A DNA stretch of 64,000 bases from Ardenticatenaceae bacterium. GTDB taxonomy: Bacteria; Chloroflexota; Anaerolineae; Promineifilales; Promineifilaceae. The DNA lies in the NCBI GenBank assembly GCA_020634315.1, contig JACKBV010000007.1, positions 124,001 through 188,000 of the forward strand. The letters are read 5' to 3'. Position numbers and translations under genes: made by a program. Below the pieces are notes generated by a model. It searched no databases. It saw only the letters and a list, made by a program, of their open reading frames with translations, and was not told the origin of the DNA. Numbering within the stretch: the first letter of the stretch is position 1; the number at the start of each line of letters is the position of its first letter. Shown here piece after piece: positions 35,752-44,533 of the stretch.

Positions 35752-36540
35752 CTAATTCCCCGCTAACAGCGTGATAAAACTTTGCCCCACCACCAATTGG
35801 ATACCGGTGAGGAGCAGCAGGGTGTAGACGAGGCGATTAAACCAGAGGTCGGTGAAATGCTCATTGAGCCACAACCCCAGGCGCACGCCTAAGAAGCAAA
35901 GCGGGGAGAGCAGTAAAATCGTCGTCAGGTTGCCCACACGAATTAACCCCAACAGGCTGTACGGAATGAGCTTGACCAGGTTGACAATGGTGAAAAAGAT
36001 GACCGTGCTGCCGACAAAGAGCGTGCGTGGCATTTTTTGCGGCAACAGGTAAATGGTGACGGGCGGGCCGCCAGCATGAGCCAGAGTGGAGGTAAATCCG
36101 GCCAATGCTCCTAGGAGACGGCCCACGCTGCCGGGCAGGCGTTTGCCTATGACGGCACCTTGCAGGGCTGTCTGGCCGAGGCGGTAGAGGACGAAGAGGA
36201 TGGCGAGGATGCCAATGCCTAGTTTTAGGGCACGCTCGTTGTCGCTGAATGTTTGAAAGAAAAGGCTGCCGAGGGCGATGCCGATGATGGCGCTGGGCAG
36301 TAAAACTTTCAGGCTGGGACGGTCGAACTGCCCCCAATAGTGGCGAATGGAAATGAGATCAATGAGGATGAGCAGAGGGAGCAGCAGTGCCGCTGCGTCG
36401 GCGACAGGGATCGTCAAGGCCATCAGCGGCGTGGCAATGACGCCAACGCCGCCACCAAATCCGGCTTTGGCAATGCCGACGAGGATGACTGCGGCAACGG
36501 CCGTTACCCAAAACAACATAGGATAATCTGGTAAACTCAT
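35752..36540 (-). CDS. TauE/SafE-family sulfite/organosulfur exporter
   Basis: A 262-residue membrane protein with about eight helices and the family's two half-repeats, shown by GIAKAGFGGGVGVIATPLMAL near the N-terminus and LAGFTSTLAHAGGPPVTIYLLPQ in the second half. Members export sulfite, sulfoacetate or related anions, but many have unknown substrates. The start is placed at 36540 (MSLPDYPMLFW); a longer reading to 36609 would overlap the divergent lplA. It converges with the M23 gene with a 12-bp gap and no obvious terminator. Confidence 0.88.
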   Translation of the reverse strand: MSLPDYPMLFWVTAVAAVILVGIAKAGFGGGVGVIATPLMALTIPVADAAALLLPLLILIDLISIRHYWGQFDRPSLKVLLPSAIIGIALGSLFFQTFSDNERALKLGIGILAILFVLYRLGQTALQGAVIGKRLPGSVGRLLGALAGFTSTLAHAGGPPVTIYLLPQKMPRTLFVGSTVIFFTIVNLVKLIPYSLLGLIRVGNLTTILLLSPLCFLGVRLGLWLNEHFTDLWFNRLVYTLLLLTGIQLVVGQSFITLLAGN

Positions 36541-36607
36541 GACGGGAACGGTAGCGGATTTTGCCGATTCTGCAACACAATTCACAGGGAAATGCTGGTA
36601 AGCACAC

Positions 36608-37594
36608 ATGATTTACGTCGATAACCAAAACGTCACCGATCCACATCTGAATCTGGCATTAGAAGAGCATTTGCTGCGTCAGGTTTGCCAAGAGCAACCC
36701 TTGTTACTTTTCTATGTCAATGAGCCATCTGTTATCCTGGGTCGCAACCAAAATGTGTGGGAGGAAGTAGACCTGGATTATATGCAGGCGCATGGCATTC
36801 ACCTGGTACGACGGCTGTCCGGCGGCGGTGCGGTGTATCATGATGAAGGCAATCTCAATTTCAGCTTTATCACGCCAGGGGGGCAAGACTTACACAATTT
36901 CGCCAAATTTACGGGGCCGGTAACGGCCGTATTACACGCATTAGGCGTCGCGGCAGAACTGCGCAACAAAAGCAGCCTTTTTGTCGGCGAACGCAAGATT
37001 TCCGGCAACGCGCAGTACATGACCGCCGGGCGCATGGTCAGCCATGGCACACTGCTCTTTGACACCAATCTAGAGCGGATGCTGCATGCGTTGAACCCGC
37101 GCCGGGCAACGATCACATCGCGTGCGGTGCAGTCCGTACGCAGCCGGGTTGTCAATCTGCGCGATTTGCTGCCGCCGGGAATGACAGTTCCTTCGTTGAA
37201 GGAAGCATTGCTGCATGGCATCTTTGACGGAGCAGAGCCGCCGACATATCAGCCAACAGCAGCAGATTGGGCCGCAGCGGCTGTGTTAGTAGAGGAACGC
37301 TACCGCGCCTGGGAATGGCGCGTGGCACGCTCGCCGCACTGTGTGATCACGCATGATGTCGTCACGCCATCAGAGCCGCTGCGGGCGCGGGTGACGGTAG
37401 AGCATGGCATCGTGCAAGCGTTAGAAGTGGATGGATTAAGCCCGGCGGCGTCACTGGCACAGGGCGTGGTTGGCGTGCGCTACGAGCGGGCGGCGCTGGC
37501 GGCGGCAATTGAGGCGGTGTTGGCAGATGCCACACCCGATTTTGTGCCGCAAGGCGTGACAGCATCGCTGCTGCTTGATTTATTGTATGGCTGA
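36608..37594 (+). CDS. lplA: Lipoate-protein ligase A
   Basis: A 328-residue lipoyl-ligase-type protein. Landmarks: N-terminal NLALEEHLLRQV, PSVILGRNQNVWEEVD, the lipoate-binding RRLSGGGAVYHDEGNLNFSFI, and the lysine-bearing GERKISGNAQY. A C-terminal accessory domain is present, so it is of the full two-domain kind that activates free lipoate with ATP and attaches it to E2 or GcvH lysines. The start codon is ATG 36608. Downstream lies a 617-bp gene-free stretch filled with tandem repeats. Confidence 0.93.
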   Translation: MIYVDNQNVTDPHLNLALEEHLLRQVCQEQPLLLFYVNEPSVILGRNQNVWEEVDLDYMQAHGIHLVRRLSGGGAVYHDEGNLNFSFITPGGQDLHNFAKFTGPVTAVLHALGVAAELRNKSSLFVGERKISGNAQYMTAGRMVSHGTLLFDTNLERMLHALNPRRATITSRAVQSVRSRVVNLRDLLPPGMTVPSLKEALLHGIFDGAEPPTYQPTAADWAAAAVLVEERYRAWEWRVARSPHCVITHDVVTPSEPLRARVTVEHGIVQALEVDGLSPAASLAQGVVGVRYERAALAAAIEAVLADATPDFVPQGVTASLLLDLLYG

Positions 37595-37677
37595 TGAAAG
37601 CCCTTATGTCGTAGTGGCCCAGTCGATGTTGCTTTGACCTTGCAAATGGCTTTCCAGTATCACGCAGCCATCCAACA

Positions 37678-37929
37678 AGCCTGAGGAACGACAGAGTAAG
37701 CCTGAGGAACGACAGAGTAAGCCTGAGGAACGACAGAGTAAGTCTGAGGAACGACAAAGTAAGCCTGAGGAACGACAAAGTAAGCCTGAGGAACGACAAA
37801 GTAAGCCTGAGGAACGACAAAGTAAGCCTGAGGAACGACAAAGTAAGCCTGAGGAACGACAAAGTAAGCCTGAGGAACGGCAAAGTAAGCCTGAGGAACG
37901 ATAGAGTAAGCCTGAGGAACGACAAAACG
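37678..37929. repeat. 12-copy 21-bp tandem repeat
   Basis: Units of 21 bp (consensus AAGCCTGAGGAACGACAAAGT) have the core CTGAGGAACG at 37681, 37702, 37723 and so on every 21 bp to 37912, twelve copies, with A/G changes in the ACAGAGT/ACAAAGT part. Because 21 is a multiple of 3, all three minus frames stay open, giving spurious repeats such as LSFLRLT. There is no ribosome-binding site or homology, so I treat it as a non-coding minisatellite. The rest of 37595-38211 holds two small hairpins and the next gene's promoter. Confidence 0.9.
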
Positions 37930-37941
37930 ACAAAATGTAGA

Positions 37942-38025
37942 GGCGAGCCGGTGGCTCGCCCTCCTGAACAAGTCTGAGAAACAGCAAAATGACAACAAAC
38001 AAAAGAGGCGAGTCGGCGGTTCGCC
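37942..38025. repeat. Two related GGCGAGYC hairpins
   Basis: GGCGAGCCGGTGGCTCGCC (37942-37960) is a perfect 8-bp stem with a 3-nt loop. GGCGAGTCGGCGGTTCGCC (38007-38025) is a second copy whose changes keep pairing through G-T wobbles. The shared GCTCGCC string also appears inside the dispersed elements at 49.6 and 57.8 kb. Confidence 0.55.
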
Positions 38026-38124
38026 CCCACATGCAGTGTAAATACGCCTTTCTTCCCGGCGTTTACACCAAATTTAACCGCACCCCTTCGCGAGTTGCAT
38101 GCAGACAGGTCAGGAGGCAGGGCT

Positions 38125-38130
38125 TATAAT
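38125..38130 (+). promoter_or_regulatory. Putative -10 box for aldo/keto reductase gene
   Basis: Perfect TATAAT 82 bp before the ATG; the -35 region (around 38102) is weak. Confidence 0.4.
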
Positions 38131-38211
38131 GGATTTATTCATGGGTGGGACGCATGTCGTATCATGGGTTACAGGTTAGTAAATGGCTAGGCTCGCCCAC
38201 TGGAGGAAATA

Positions 38212-39012
38212 ATGTCCGCACAATTAACCCCAAATGACTTCAAGATTTCGCGCATTGTTGCCGGTATGATGAATTTGTCTGCGTGGCGCATGAGTACGCC
38301 GGAATTGGTTAACTGGATACATGCCTGCCTGGAAATGGGCATTACCACATTTGACCATGCGGATATTTATGGTGGGTACACATGTGAAAGCGTCTTTGGG
38401 CAGGCGTTGGCGGCGGAGCCAGGGTTGCGCGACAAGATGCAGCTTGTCAGCAAATGTGGCATCCAGCTTGTCACCGGCAACCGCCCGGCCAACCGGGTGC
38501 ATCACTATGACACCAGCGCGGCACACATCGTTGCCTCGGCGGAGCAGTCGCTGCGCAATTTGCACACAGATTACCTGGATGTCCTGCTCATTCATCGCCC
38601 CGATCCATTGCTGGATGCCGACGAAGTTGCTGCTGCTTTTGCCCAACTGCGTCAGGCAGGCAAAGTGCGCCATGTTGGCGTCTCCAATTTCACGCCCTGG
38701 CAGTTTGATTTGCTTGCCTCGCGGCTTGATTTTCCCCTGGTGACAAACCAGATTGAATTCTCGGTGATGCACCTCGATCCCCTGCATGATGGCTCTCTGG
38801 ATCAATGCCAACAGCATCATGTTGTGCCGATGGCCTGGGGGCCGCTCGGTGGGGGCGAGTTGTTCCACGCGGATATTCCTCGTGCGCATCGTTTACGCGG
38901 CAAGTTGACGGAGATTTGTGAAGAAGTGGGGGATATGGGCATTGATCAGGTGGCGATAGCCTGGCTGTTGACACATCCTGCTGGCGTGGTGCCGGTGTTG
39001 GGGAACTGGTAA
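38212..39012 (+). CDS. Aldo/keto reductase (YdhF-like), 3' frameshift
   Basis: A 266-residue reading with the AKR fold and active-site set: FDHADIYGGY (Asp, Tyr), LVSKCGIQ (Lys) and LLIHRPDP (His). It would reduce carbonyls with NADPH. GGAGGAAATA precedes the ATG. The frame ends at GVVPVLGNW, but removing one G from the GGGG run at about 38998-39002 extends the protein as VPVLGTGKLERLRSAVAAQ...QQWFAIWEASAGREVP to a stop at 39115. That tail is the normal C-terminus of this family, so the visible stop reflects a one-base slip, real or technical. Confidence 0.87.
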   Translation: MSAQLTPNDFKISRIVAGMMNLSAWRMSTPELVNWIHACLEMGITTFDHADIYGGYTCESVFGQALAAEPGLRDKMQLVSKCGIQLVTGNRPANRVHHYDTSAAHIVASAEQSLRNLHTDYLDVLLIHRPDPLLDADEVAAAFAQLRQAGKVRHVGVSNFTPWQFDLLASRLDFPLVTNQIEFSVMHLDPLHDGSLDQCQQHHVVPMAWGPLGGGELFHADIPRAHRLRGKLTEICEEVGDMGIDQVAIAWLLTHPAGVVPVLGNW

Positions 39013-39118
39013 ATTGGAGCGGCTGCGCAGTGCGGTGGCGGCGCAGTCGATTCAGTTGACGCGCCAGCAATGGTTTGCGATTTGGGAAGCATCGGCGGGA
39101 CGTGAAGTCCCGTAACGC

Positions 39119-39730
39119 TTACAAGTGGGGCAGTTTTATGGGGAGCAGGCCGGGAACTTGCTCTTTGTAGCGTAGATAGGCGTCACCGAAAACGGCCGTT
39201 AATCGTTTTTCTTCCACGCGTGACCCGGCCCATAAATAAAGCGTCGCCATCACATTGAGGATCAACGTTTGCAGCGTCATCACCGGCGTCGGCCAGAGAA
39301 TGAGCAGGCTAAAAAAGTAAAGCGGGTGGCGCACAAAGGCATACATGCCGCCTGTGACCAATTTAGGCGGCGGCAGCAAATGCTCTTTTCCGGTGAAGTA
39401 ATTCACGGCCTGGCGCAGGCCAATAAATTCCCAGATGTCTGTTTGCAGCAGCGCCGTCAACAGCCCCAAGAGGCCAACCAGTTGGACAAAAAGCGCCAGC
39501 CAGTCGAAAGGGGAAGGTAAACGCCACAGCAATGTGTCTGGCACTTGTGTCCACAATGCCCACAGCACGGGCAAAATGGAGATGAGGGCAAACAGGTTGT
39601 AGCCCAGACGATACAAACCCGCGTGTGCCCGTTCGCCAAGCTGGCGATGTACCCAGGCTTTTACCCGTGCATCAGCCGTGAGGCTGTGCAGTATCGCCCA
39701 AAGAATGAAGCTGAGGATAAAAATAGTCAT
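39119..39730 (-). CDS. Isoprenylcysteine methyltransferase/NnrU-like membrane protein
   Basis: A 203-residue protein with about five hydrophobic segments. The C-terminal half has the pattern of ICMT/PEMT-type membrane methyltransferases: GGMYAFVRHPLYFFSLLILWPTPVMT followed by EEKRLTAVFGDAYLRYKEQVPGLLP. The N-terminal half, with an early His (ILHSLTADARVKAWVHRQLG), is NnrU-like. A SAM-dependent methyl transfer to a small lipid or thiol is plausible, but the substrate is unknown. It converges with the aldo/keto reductase, 3 bp after that protein's frameshift-restored end. Confidence 0.8.
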   Translation of the reverse strand: MTIFILSFILWAILHSLTADARVKAWVHRQLGERAHAGLYRLGYNLFALISILPVLWALWTQVPDTLLWRLPSPFDWLALFVQLVGLLGLLTALLQTDIWEFIGLRQAVNYFTGKEHLLPPPKLVTGGMYAFVRHPLYFFSLLILWPTPVMTLQTLILNVMATLYLWAGSRVEEKRLTAVFGDAYLRYKEQVPGLLPIKLPHL

Positions 39731-39796
39731 CTTTCACGTTTCCCATTTGTCTGATTGTGCAAAGCGCATTATAAATCCCGGCGGAGGCAAGAGACA

Positions 39797-40465
39797 ATGA
39801 ATGATAACGAGGAAACGGCCGTATCTCACGAACAACTTACCCTCACGGCCGACCAACTAGACCAACTTGCCGGTTTCCTGCAAGAACTACCGAACCCGGT
39901 GCGCATTCATTACTGGGGTTCGCCGCAAGCCAGCCCCGAAGAAATGGAGGCGCTGCGCTTATGTCAGGCATTGGCCGAACATTTTGCGCCGATTAGCTTG
40001 CACGCTTTCCCGCGCCGTGCCAATTACGCTTATTATCCAGTCTTGGGCATTATGGGCGAGAAAGATGGCGAGAAGGTCGATTACGGCGTGCGCATCATTG
40101 GGCTGCCGGCCGGGTATCAAATTACGTCGCTCATTGCCGCGATTCAGGCTGTCTCTTTCCAGGGCGTGACGCTGGAACCGTTAACACGCATTAAGCTGCA
40201 AAAATTAAACACGGATGTCACGCTGGAATTGGTGACTGACCTCGAAGATGAGGGCGGGACGTTGGTCGCCAAAACTATTTTTGGGCTGGCGGTTGCCCAT
40301 GAACGGATTCAAAGCTATTTGCTGATGAGCAACATGTTCCCGGACACCATCGTCCGCTATTCTGTGTACAGGGTGCCGCATTTGGTGATAAACGGCCGTA
40401 CCCATCTCACCGGTGTCGCCGACGAAGAGACGATATTGCAGCATATCGGCCGTGCCGTGAAGTAA
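39797..40465 (+). CDS. Thioredoxin-fold protein without a CxxC motif
   Basis: A 222-residue protein. ATG 39797 is preceded by GGAGG. It has the two-domain look of the PDO (glutaredoxin-like) family: the second domain ends with the cis-proline segment VPHLVINGRTHLTGVADEETILQHI. The usual CPYC/CxxC active site is missing from both domains; the only cysteine visible is in LRLCQALAEHF. A redox-inactive scaffold, binding protein or peroxide-system partner is therefore more likely than a disulfide reductase. The N-terminal ETAVSHEQL comes from an AACGGCCGT copy. Confidence 0.65.
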   Translation: MNDNEETAVSHEQLTLTADQLDQLAGFLQELPNPVRIHYWGSPQASPEEMEALRLCQALAEHFAPISLHAFPRRANYAYYPVLGIMGEKDGEKVDYGVRIIGLPAGYQITSLIAAIQAVSFQGVTLEPLTRIKLQKLNTDVTLELVTDLEDEGGTLVAKTIFGLAVAHERIQSYLLMSNMFPDTIVRYSVYRVPHLVINGRTHLTGVADEETILQHIGRAVK

Positions 40466-40486
40466 CAATCATTTGCAAAGCTTGCC

Positions 40487-41110
40487 TCAACTTCGCTGTT
40501 GCGCCATCCACACCAAAATGCTTTCCGCCAGCAGCATCAGCAGCAGCATCCCCATGAAGGTCAATTGAATGCCCGTGGCTGTTGAAGCACGCACAGCATT
40601 GTCTGGGTGCAGCACCAATGGCGCACGCAAATTTGACCAGATAATGATGACTGGCAGCAAGGCACTGAGCAAACCGCGCAGCCAGCGCCAGGGCACAAAC
40701 AAATTGGCCGTTAGCAGCAGCAAAGCCACCGCCAACATATTGAGAGATGTAACCATGCGCGGCTCTTGCCAAAAGACAGCTCCCCAGTTGATTTTTGAGG
40801 CCAAGGCACTGACCGCCACACCGCTCACGTAAAAGCCAAACGCCACCCAGCCCACTGTTTGCCGCCAACTGTCGGCACGCTGCCAGGCCAGCGCTGCCAA
40901 ACCCAATAATCCGGCTGCCACATAACCGATCAAACCGGCCCAGGTTAATGAGACATGCACGTACACCGCTTTAATGCCGCTGCCCAGGGTTTTTTCATCT
41001 GGGCCAAGCCAGACGAGCAAAGCGGCGAGAACAAGCACACAACACAAAGCAATTACCGCCGTTGGAACGGCGGCAACAAAACGACGGGGAAAGCTGTTTT
41101 CTTGTAACAT
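40487..41110 (-). CDS. Cytochrome c assembly (CcmC/CcsA-like) membrane protein
   Basis: A 207-residue protein with six hydrophobic helices. The segment KINWGAVFWQEPRMVTSLNMLAVALLLL stands where haem-handling proteins have the WWD-type motif and flanking helices; GIKAVYVHVSLTWAGLIGYVAAG and a terminal GIQLTFMGMLLLMLLAE also resemble CcmC. The Trp-rich motif is much altered (WGAVFWQEPR), so haem binding is not certain. The start is placed at 41110 (MLQENSFPRRFV); a TTG further up is possible. No other ccm genes are adjacent. It converges with the thioredoxin-fold gene. Confidence 0.65.
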   Translation of the reverse strand: MLQENSFPRRFVAAVPTAVIALCCVLVLAALLVWLGPDEKTLGSGIKAVYVHVSLTWAGLIGYVAAGLLGLAALAWQRADSWRQTVGWVAFGFYVSGVAVSALASKINWGAVFWQEPRMVTSLNMLAVALLLLTANLFVPWRWLRGLLSALLPVIIIWSNLRAPLVLHPDNAVRASTATGIQLTFMGMLLLMLLAESILVWMAQQRS

Positions 41111-41181
41111 GCGGGCTACTTTACCGGGTTTTCGTGGAAGATACAACGCGCGTGAACCGTAAGCGGCTAACGACGAGCCGA

Positions 41182-42378
41182 TTAGGATTCATGGTCATCG
41201 TCTATTTTTGATTTGGGCAGCGTTGTCTTTTTGTCGGCGTCTTTCAGGCGTGCTTCGGGCGTGGGCGAACCGCCAACCCAGGCGACAAATTGGCGTCCCA
41301 GGCGCAGGATGCGTGTGCGGGCGCGGGCAAACACGTAGCGGGCGCGGCGCAAATTGCGGCGCAAGGCTGTGACTTCTGGCGGTGTGACATCCCATTTGAT
41401 GACAGCAGATGCCCAGGTTAACCCGCCGCCAAACCCGACAAAGACGATGTGATCGTCGCGCTGTAAACGGCCGTTTTGAATGGCATCGCATAAAGCAATC
41501 GGAATGGAAGCGGCGGAGGTGTTGCCAGCCCGGTCAACATTGAGGAAGAAACGCTCAACGGAAACATTTAGCCGCTTAGCGGCCGTTTCCACGATGCGCA
41601 CATTGGCCTGGTGCGGAATGATGAGCGACACATCATCCATCGACAGATTCGCCTTTTCCAGGACATCCTCGATGGAATCGCTAATGACTTTGGTGGCAAA
41701 ACGGAACACTTGACGGCCGTTCATATGCACCGTCTGCTTGTGGTGGCCGTTGGCATACGTCGTGCCATAAATCGGCACCGGATTGCGTGACAAATTGGGC
41801 AGGCTGAGCAAGTTGCTGCCCGACCCATCTGAGCGCAGCGTGCTGGCTAAAACGCCACCGGGGACATCCGAGCCACGCAACACCACCGCCCCGGCGCCAT
41901 CGCCAAACAAAATACAGGTGCCACGATCTTGCCAATCTAACACGCGCGACATCGTCTCTGCGCCAACCACCAGCGCCACATCAATGGAACCTGAGGCAAT
42001 GGCATTGGCCGCCATGCTCAATCCATAGACAAAACCGGAGCAAGCGGCGCTCAAATCAAAAGCACCGGCGCGGGTGGCTCCCAGATAATCCTGTAACTGT
42101 GATGCCGTGGACGGAAAAATGTATTCGGGGGTAGAGGTTGCCACGATAATCAAATCGACTTTGGGCGAGGGGATGTTGGCAATGGCTAATGCACGCGCGG
42201 CGGCTTCAAAAGCCAGCGTTGCGGTGCTCTCTTTATCGGCGGCAATGCGACGCTCGCGAATACCGGTGCGTGTATAAATCCACTCATGGGATGTTTCGAC
42301 AATGTTGGCGAGATCGTCATTGGTCAGTACATGTTCCGGAAGGTAACAGCCCCAGCCAACAATATGCGCATATCTCAT
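41182..42378 (-). CDS. fabH: 3-oxoacyl-ACP synthase III with basic C-terminal extension
   Basis: A 398-residue KAS III. ATG 42378 has GGAGG upstream and gives MRYAHIVGWGCYLPEHVLTNDDLA. The catalytic triad is in place: Cys in LSAACSGFVYG, His in IIPHQANVRIVE, Asn in RAGNTSAASIP. The standard enzyme ends near VIKWD; here about 65 further residues follow, rich in Arg and Lys, with no known domain (LRRNLRRARYVFARARTRILRL). The tail might bind membrane or nucleic acid, or simply be disordered. It would start fatty-acid chains from acetyl-CoA or a branched acyl-CoA, but an unusual acyl role cannot be excluded. Confidence 0.92.
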   Translation of the reverse strand: MRYAHIVGWGCYLPEHVLTNDDLANIVETSHEWIYTRTGIRERRIAADKESTATLAFEAAARALAIANIPSPKVDLIIVATSTPEYIFPSTASQLQDYLGATRAGAFDLSAACSGFVYGLSMAANAIASGSIDVALVVGAETMSRVLDWQDRGTCILFGDGAGAVVLRGSDVPGGVLASTLRSDGSGSNLLSLPNLSRNPVPIYGTTYANGHHKQTVHMNGRQVFRFATKVISDSIEDVLEKANLSMDDVSLIIPHQANVRIVETAAKRLNVSVERFFLNVDRAGNTSAASIPIALCDAIQNGRLQRDDHIVFVGFGGGLTWASAVIKWDVTPPEVTALRRNLRRARYVFARARTRILRLGRQFVAWVGGSPTPEARLKDADKKTTLPKSKIDDDHES

Positions 42379-42430
42379 GTTTTCCTCCAATGGGACAAGC
42401 AAGAAACCGGTTCCCGTTGGTTTGTTACGG

Positions 42431-42470
42431 AGCTTGCGTGAGACGAAGCCTGCGGGAGGTTGGTTTTCAC
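42431..42470. repeat. Degenerate copy of the dispersed GGGAGGTT element
   Basis: The sequence from 42431 (AGCTTGCGTGAGACGAAGCC, then TGCGGGAGGTTGGTTTTCAC) aligns with the right half of the element at 49.63-49.68 kb (GCATGAGACGAACCTCCGGG, then AGGTTGGCTTTCA). It lies in the fabH upstream region. Confidence 0.5.
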
Positions 42471-42596
42471 ATAAGAGAACCCAGCACACTCCGTTCAGTT
42501 GCGCGTCATTTGTTGATTCGTATAATCCCCAGCGGCGGATGGAAACCTGTTGTCGTTTAATTTTAGCTCTGGCAGGTTTGCCAAAGTGCAAAATAT

Positions 42597-44489
42597 ATGA
42601 ATCGAAAATTCGTTTTACTGCTGCTTATTTTTCTCTTGCTGACCGGATGTGGCTTGGGGGCGGACACGGCCGTTTCCCTGCCGCCGCTGATCACCCAGGC
42701 CCCCACAGACGCGGCCGAAGCCTCGTTAACGGCCGTTGCCAACACATCGACCATTCCCGTCCGCGATCTCGTCACACTCGTCAACCAAACCCAGGACATT
42801 GCCGCCGCCCGCGTTGCGCAAACAGAGCCAACCCCGTATGCCGTGGGCGATACCGTCACCTTTTGGTTCAAAAATTTGGCAGCAGAGACAAACGAACAAA
42901 TTCCGGCGCGGCTGGCGTACCGTTCCGACATGCTCAACATGTGGGTGCAGGCTGACCAGCGCATCAAGGATGAAGATGTGGCGGCGGCGGCGCAGTTTAT
43001 CGAGCAGAAAATCTTGCCGACCAATCATGCCTACTTTGGGCAAGAGTGGACGCCTGGCGTTGATGGCGATCCGCGCATCAACATTTTGCACATTGAAGAG
43101 CTGGGCGGGCTGGGGATTGCCTACTTCTCCTCGGCAGATGAATATGTAACGGCCGTTAACCCCTATTCCAACCAGCGCGAAATGCTTTACGTCAGCCTCA
43201 AAGACGCCAAACTCGGCTCCGACCGCTACTTTGCCACCGTCGCCCACGAAATCCAGCACATGATCCAATGGCACGTTGACAAAAACGAGGACGCCTGGCT
43301 CAATGAAGGGCTGTCCGAGTTAGCCGTTCACGTCAATGGCTTTGCCACCAACCGCGAAAAAACATATGCGCAGCAAACCGACGTGCAGTTAACCAATTTG
43401 CGTCAGGATGCCGATGTTGTTGCCGCGCATTATGCCGCCGCTTTTCTTTTCACCGCTTATTTCCGCGACCGCTTTGGCGAGGCAGCCACACAAACCCTGG
43501 TACAGCATCCTGAAAATGGAGCGGCGGGATTTACGGCCGTTCTCGATGAACTGGCTGTCGGCTTGAGCTTTGACGACCTTTTTGCCGATTGGCTTGTTGC
43601 CAATTACTTGCAAAGCGTGGAGCGGGGCACCGCGCCCTATGCCTATACCACCATTGCGCTGCCCGAATTGGATGTGCAGCCGCTGCAACGGCCGTTTCTC
43701 ACCAGTGACGTGCATCAATATGGCGCGGATTATTGGCAGCTAAGTGGCGACACGCCGGTCACGCTGGTCTTTACCGGCACACAGCAAGTACACAGCATCG
43801 ACACCACAGCACACAGCGGCAGCCATTTCTGGCTCAGCTTCCCGGCCGATGAATCAGACATGCACCTGACACGCCGCTTTGACTTGAGCGGGCTAGACAA
43901 GGCGACGCTCACCTTTTGGACGTGGTATGACATCGAAGCCGGATGGGATTATGGCTATGTGGCCGTTTCCACCGATGCGGGTGATAGCTGGACGCTGCTG
44001 GAAACGGCCGCTTCCACCGCCGACAACCCCGAAGGGAACAATCTCGGCGTGGGTTACACCGGCTACAGCGGCGGCGGCGCTGCGCCAACCTGGACACAGC
44101 AAACGGCCGATCTGACGCCCTTTGTCGGGCAGCCCGTGCTGGTGCGTTTTCAATATGTCACCGATAGCGCGGTGCATTGGCAAGGCTTTGCCGTGGATGA
44201 CATTGCCATCCCCGAATTGGGGTATCAGCATGACGCCGAAACGGACGATGACGATTGGGAAGCGGCCGGTTTTGTGCGTCTTACCGATATGCTGCCACAA
44301 CATTTCCTGGTGCAGCTTATCCTGCTAGGGGATGAGGATGTGCGCGTGCAACCGTTACAACTGGATGAGAAGCAGCGCGGCGAATGGGTCATTCCCTTTA
44401 GCGAGACGTACAATAAGGCGATTATTGTGATTGCGGGCAGCACGCCGTTTACCCAACAAACGGCCGTTTACGCATATGAAGTTCGCTAG
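42597..44489 (+). CDS. HExxH zinc metalloprotease lipoprotein, paralog 1
   Basis: A 630-residue protein with a lipobox (LLLLTGCG, Cys about residue 18). The catalytic region reads TVAHEIQHMIQWHVDKNEDAWLNEGLSELAV: HEIQH supplies two zinc ligands and the catalytic Glu, and the Glu in NEG is a likely third ligand, as in the hyicolysin (M30)-like and gluzincin families. A C-terminal lectin- or MAM-like beta region follows (HLTRRFDLSGLDKATLTFWTWYDIEAGWDYGYVAVSTDAGDSW), similar to that of immune-inhibitor-A-type proteases. It is probably secreted and lipid-anchored to degrade external protein. The next gene is a paralog of the same layout. Confidence 0.85.
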   Translation: MNRKFVLLLLIFLLLTGCGLGADTAVSLPPLITQAPTDAAEASLTAVANTSTIPVRDLVTLVNQTQDIAAARVAQTEPTPYAVGDTVTFWFKNLAAETNEQIPARLAYRSDMLNMWVQADQRIKDEDVAAAAQFIEQKILPTNHAYFGQEWTPGVDGDPRINILHIEELGGLGIAYFSSADEYVTAVNPYSNQREMLYVSLKDAKLGSDRYFATVAHEIQHMIQWHVDKNEDAWLNEGLSELAVHVNGFATNREKTYAQQTDVQLTNLRQDADVVAAHYAAAFLFTAYFRDRFGEAATQTLVQHPENGAAGFTAVLDELAVGLSFDDLFADWLVANYLQSVERGTAPYAYTTIALPELDVQPLQRPFLTSDVHQYGADYWQLSGDTPVTLVFTGTQQVHSIDTTAHSGSHFWLSFPADESDMHLTRRFDLSGLDKATLTFWTWYDIEAGWDYGYVAVSTDAGDSWTLLETAASTADNPEGNNLGVGYTGYSGGGAAPTWTQQTADLTPFVGQPVLVRFQYVTDSAVHWQGFAVDDIAIPELGYQHDAETDDDDWEAAGFVRLTDMLPQHFLVQLILLGDEDVRVQPLQLDEKQRGEWVIPFSETYNKAIIVIAGSTPFTQQTAVYAYEVR

Positions 44490-44533
44490 CCGCACGGCAT
44501 GAATCGAAAATTTTCCACCCTCAGAATAGATAC

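Noticed and set aside
37362..38032. Long minus-strand reading frames with repeated LSFLRLT or similar heptapeptides
   Set aside because: They exist only because a 21-bp tandem repeat lacks stops in all three frames; there is no ribosome-binding site and no homology, and they overlap lplA.
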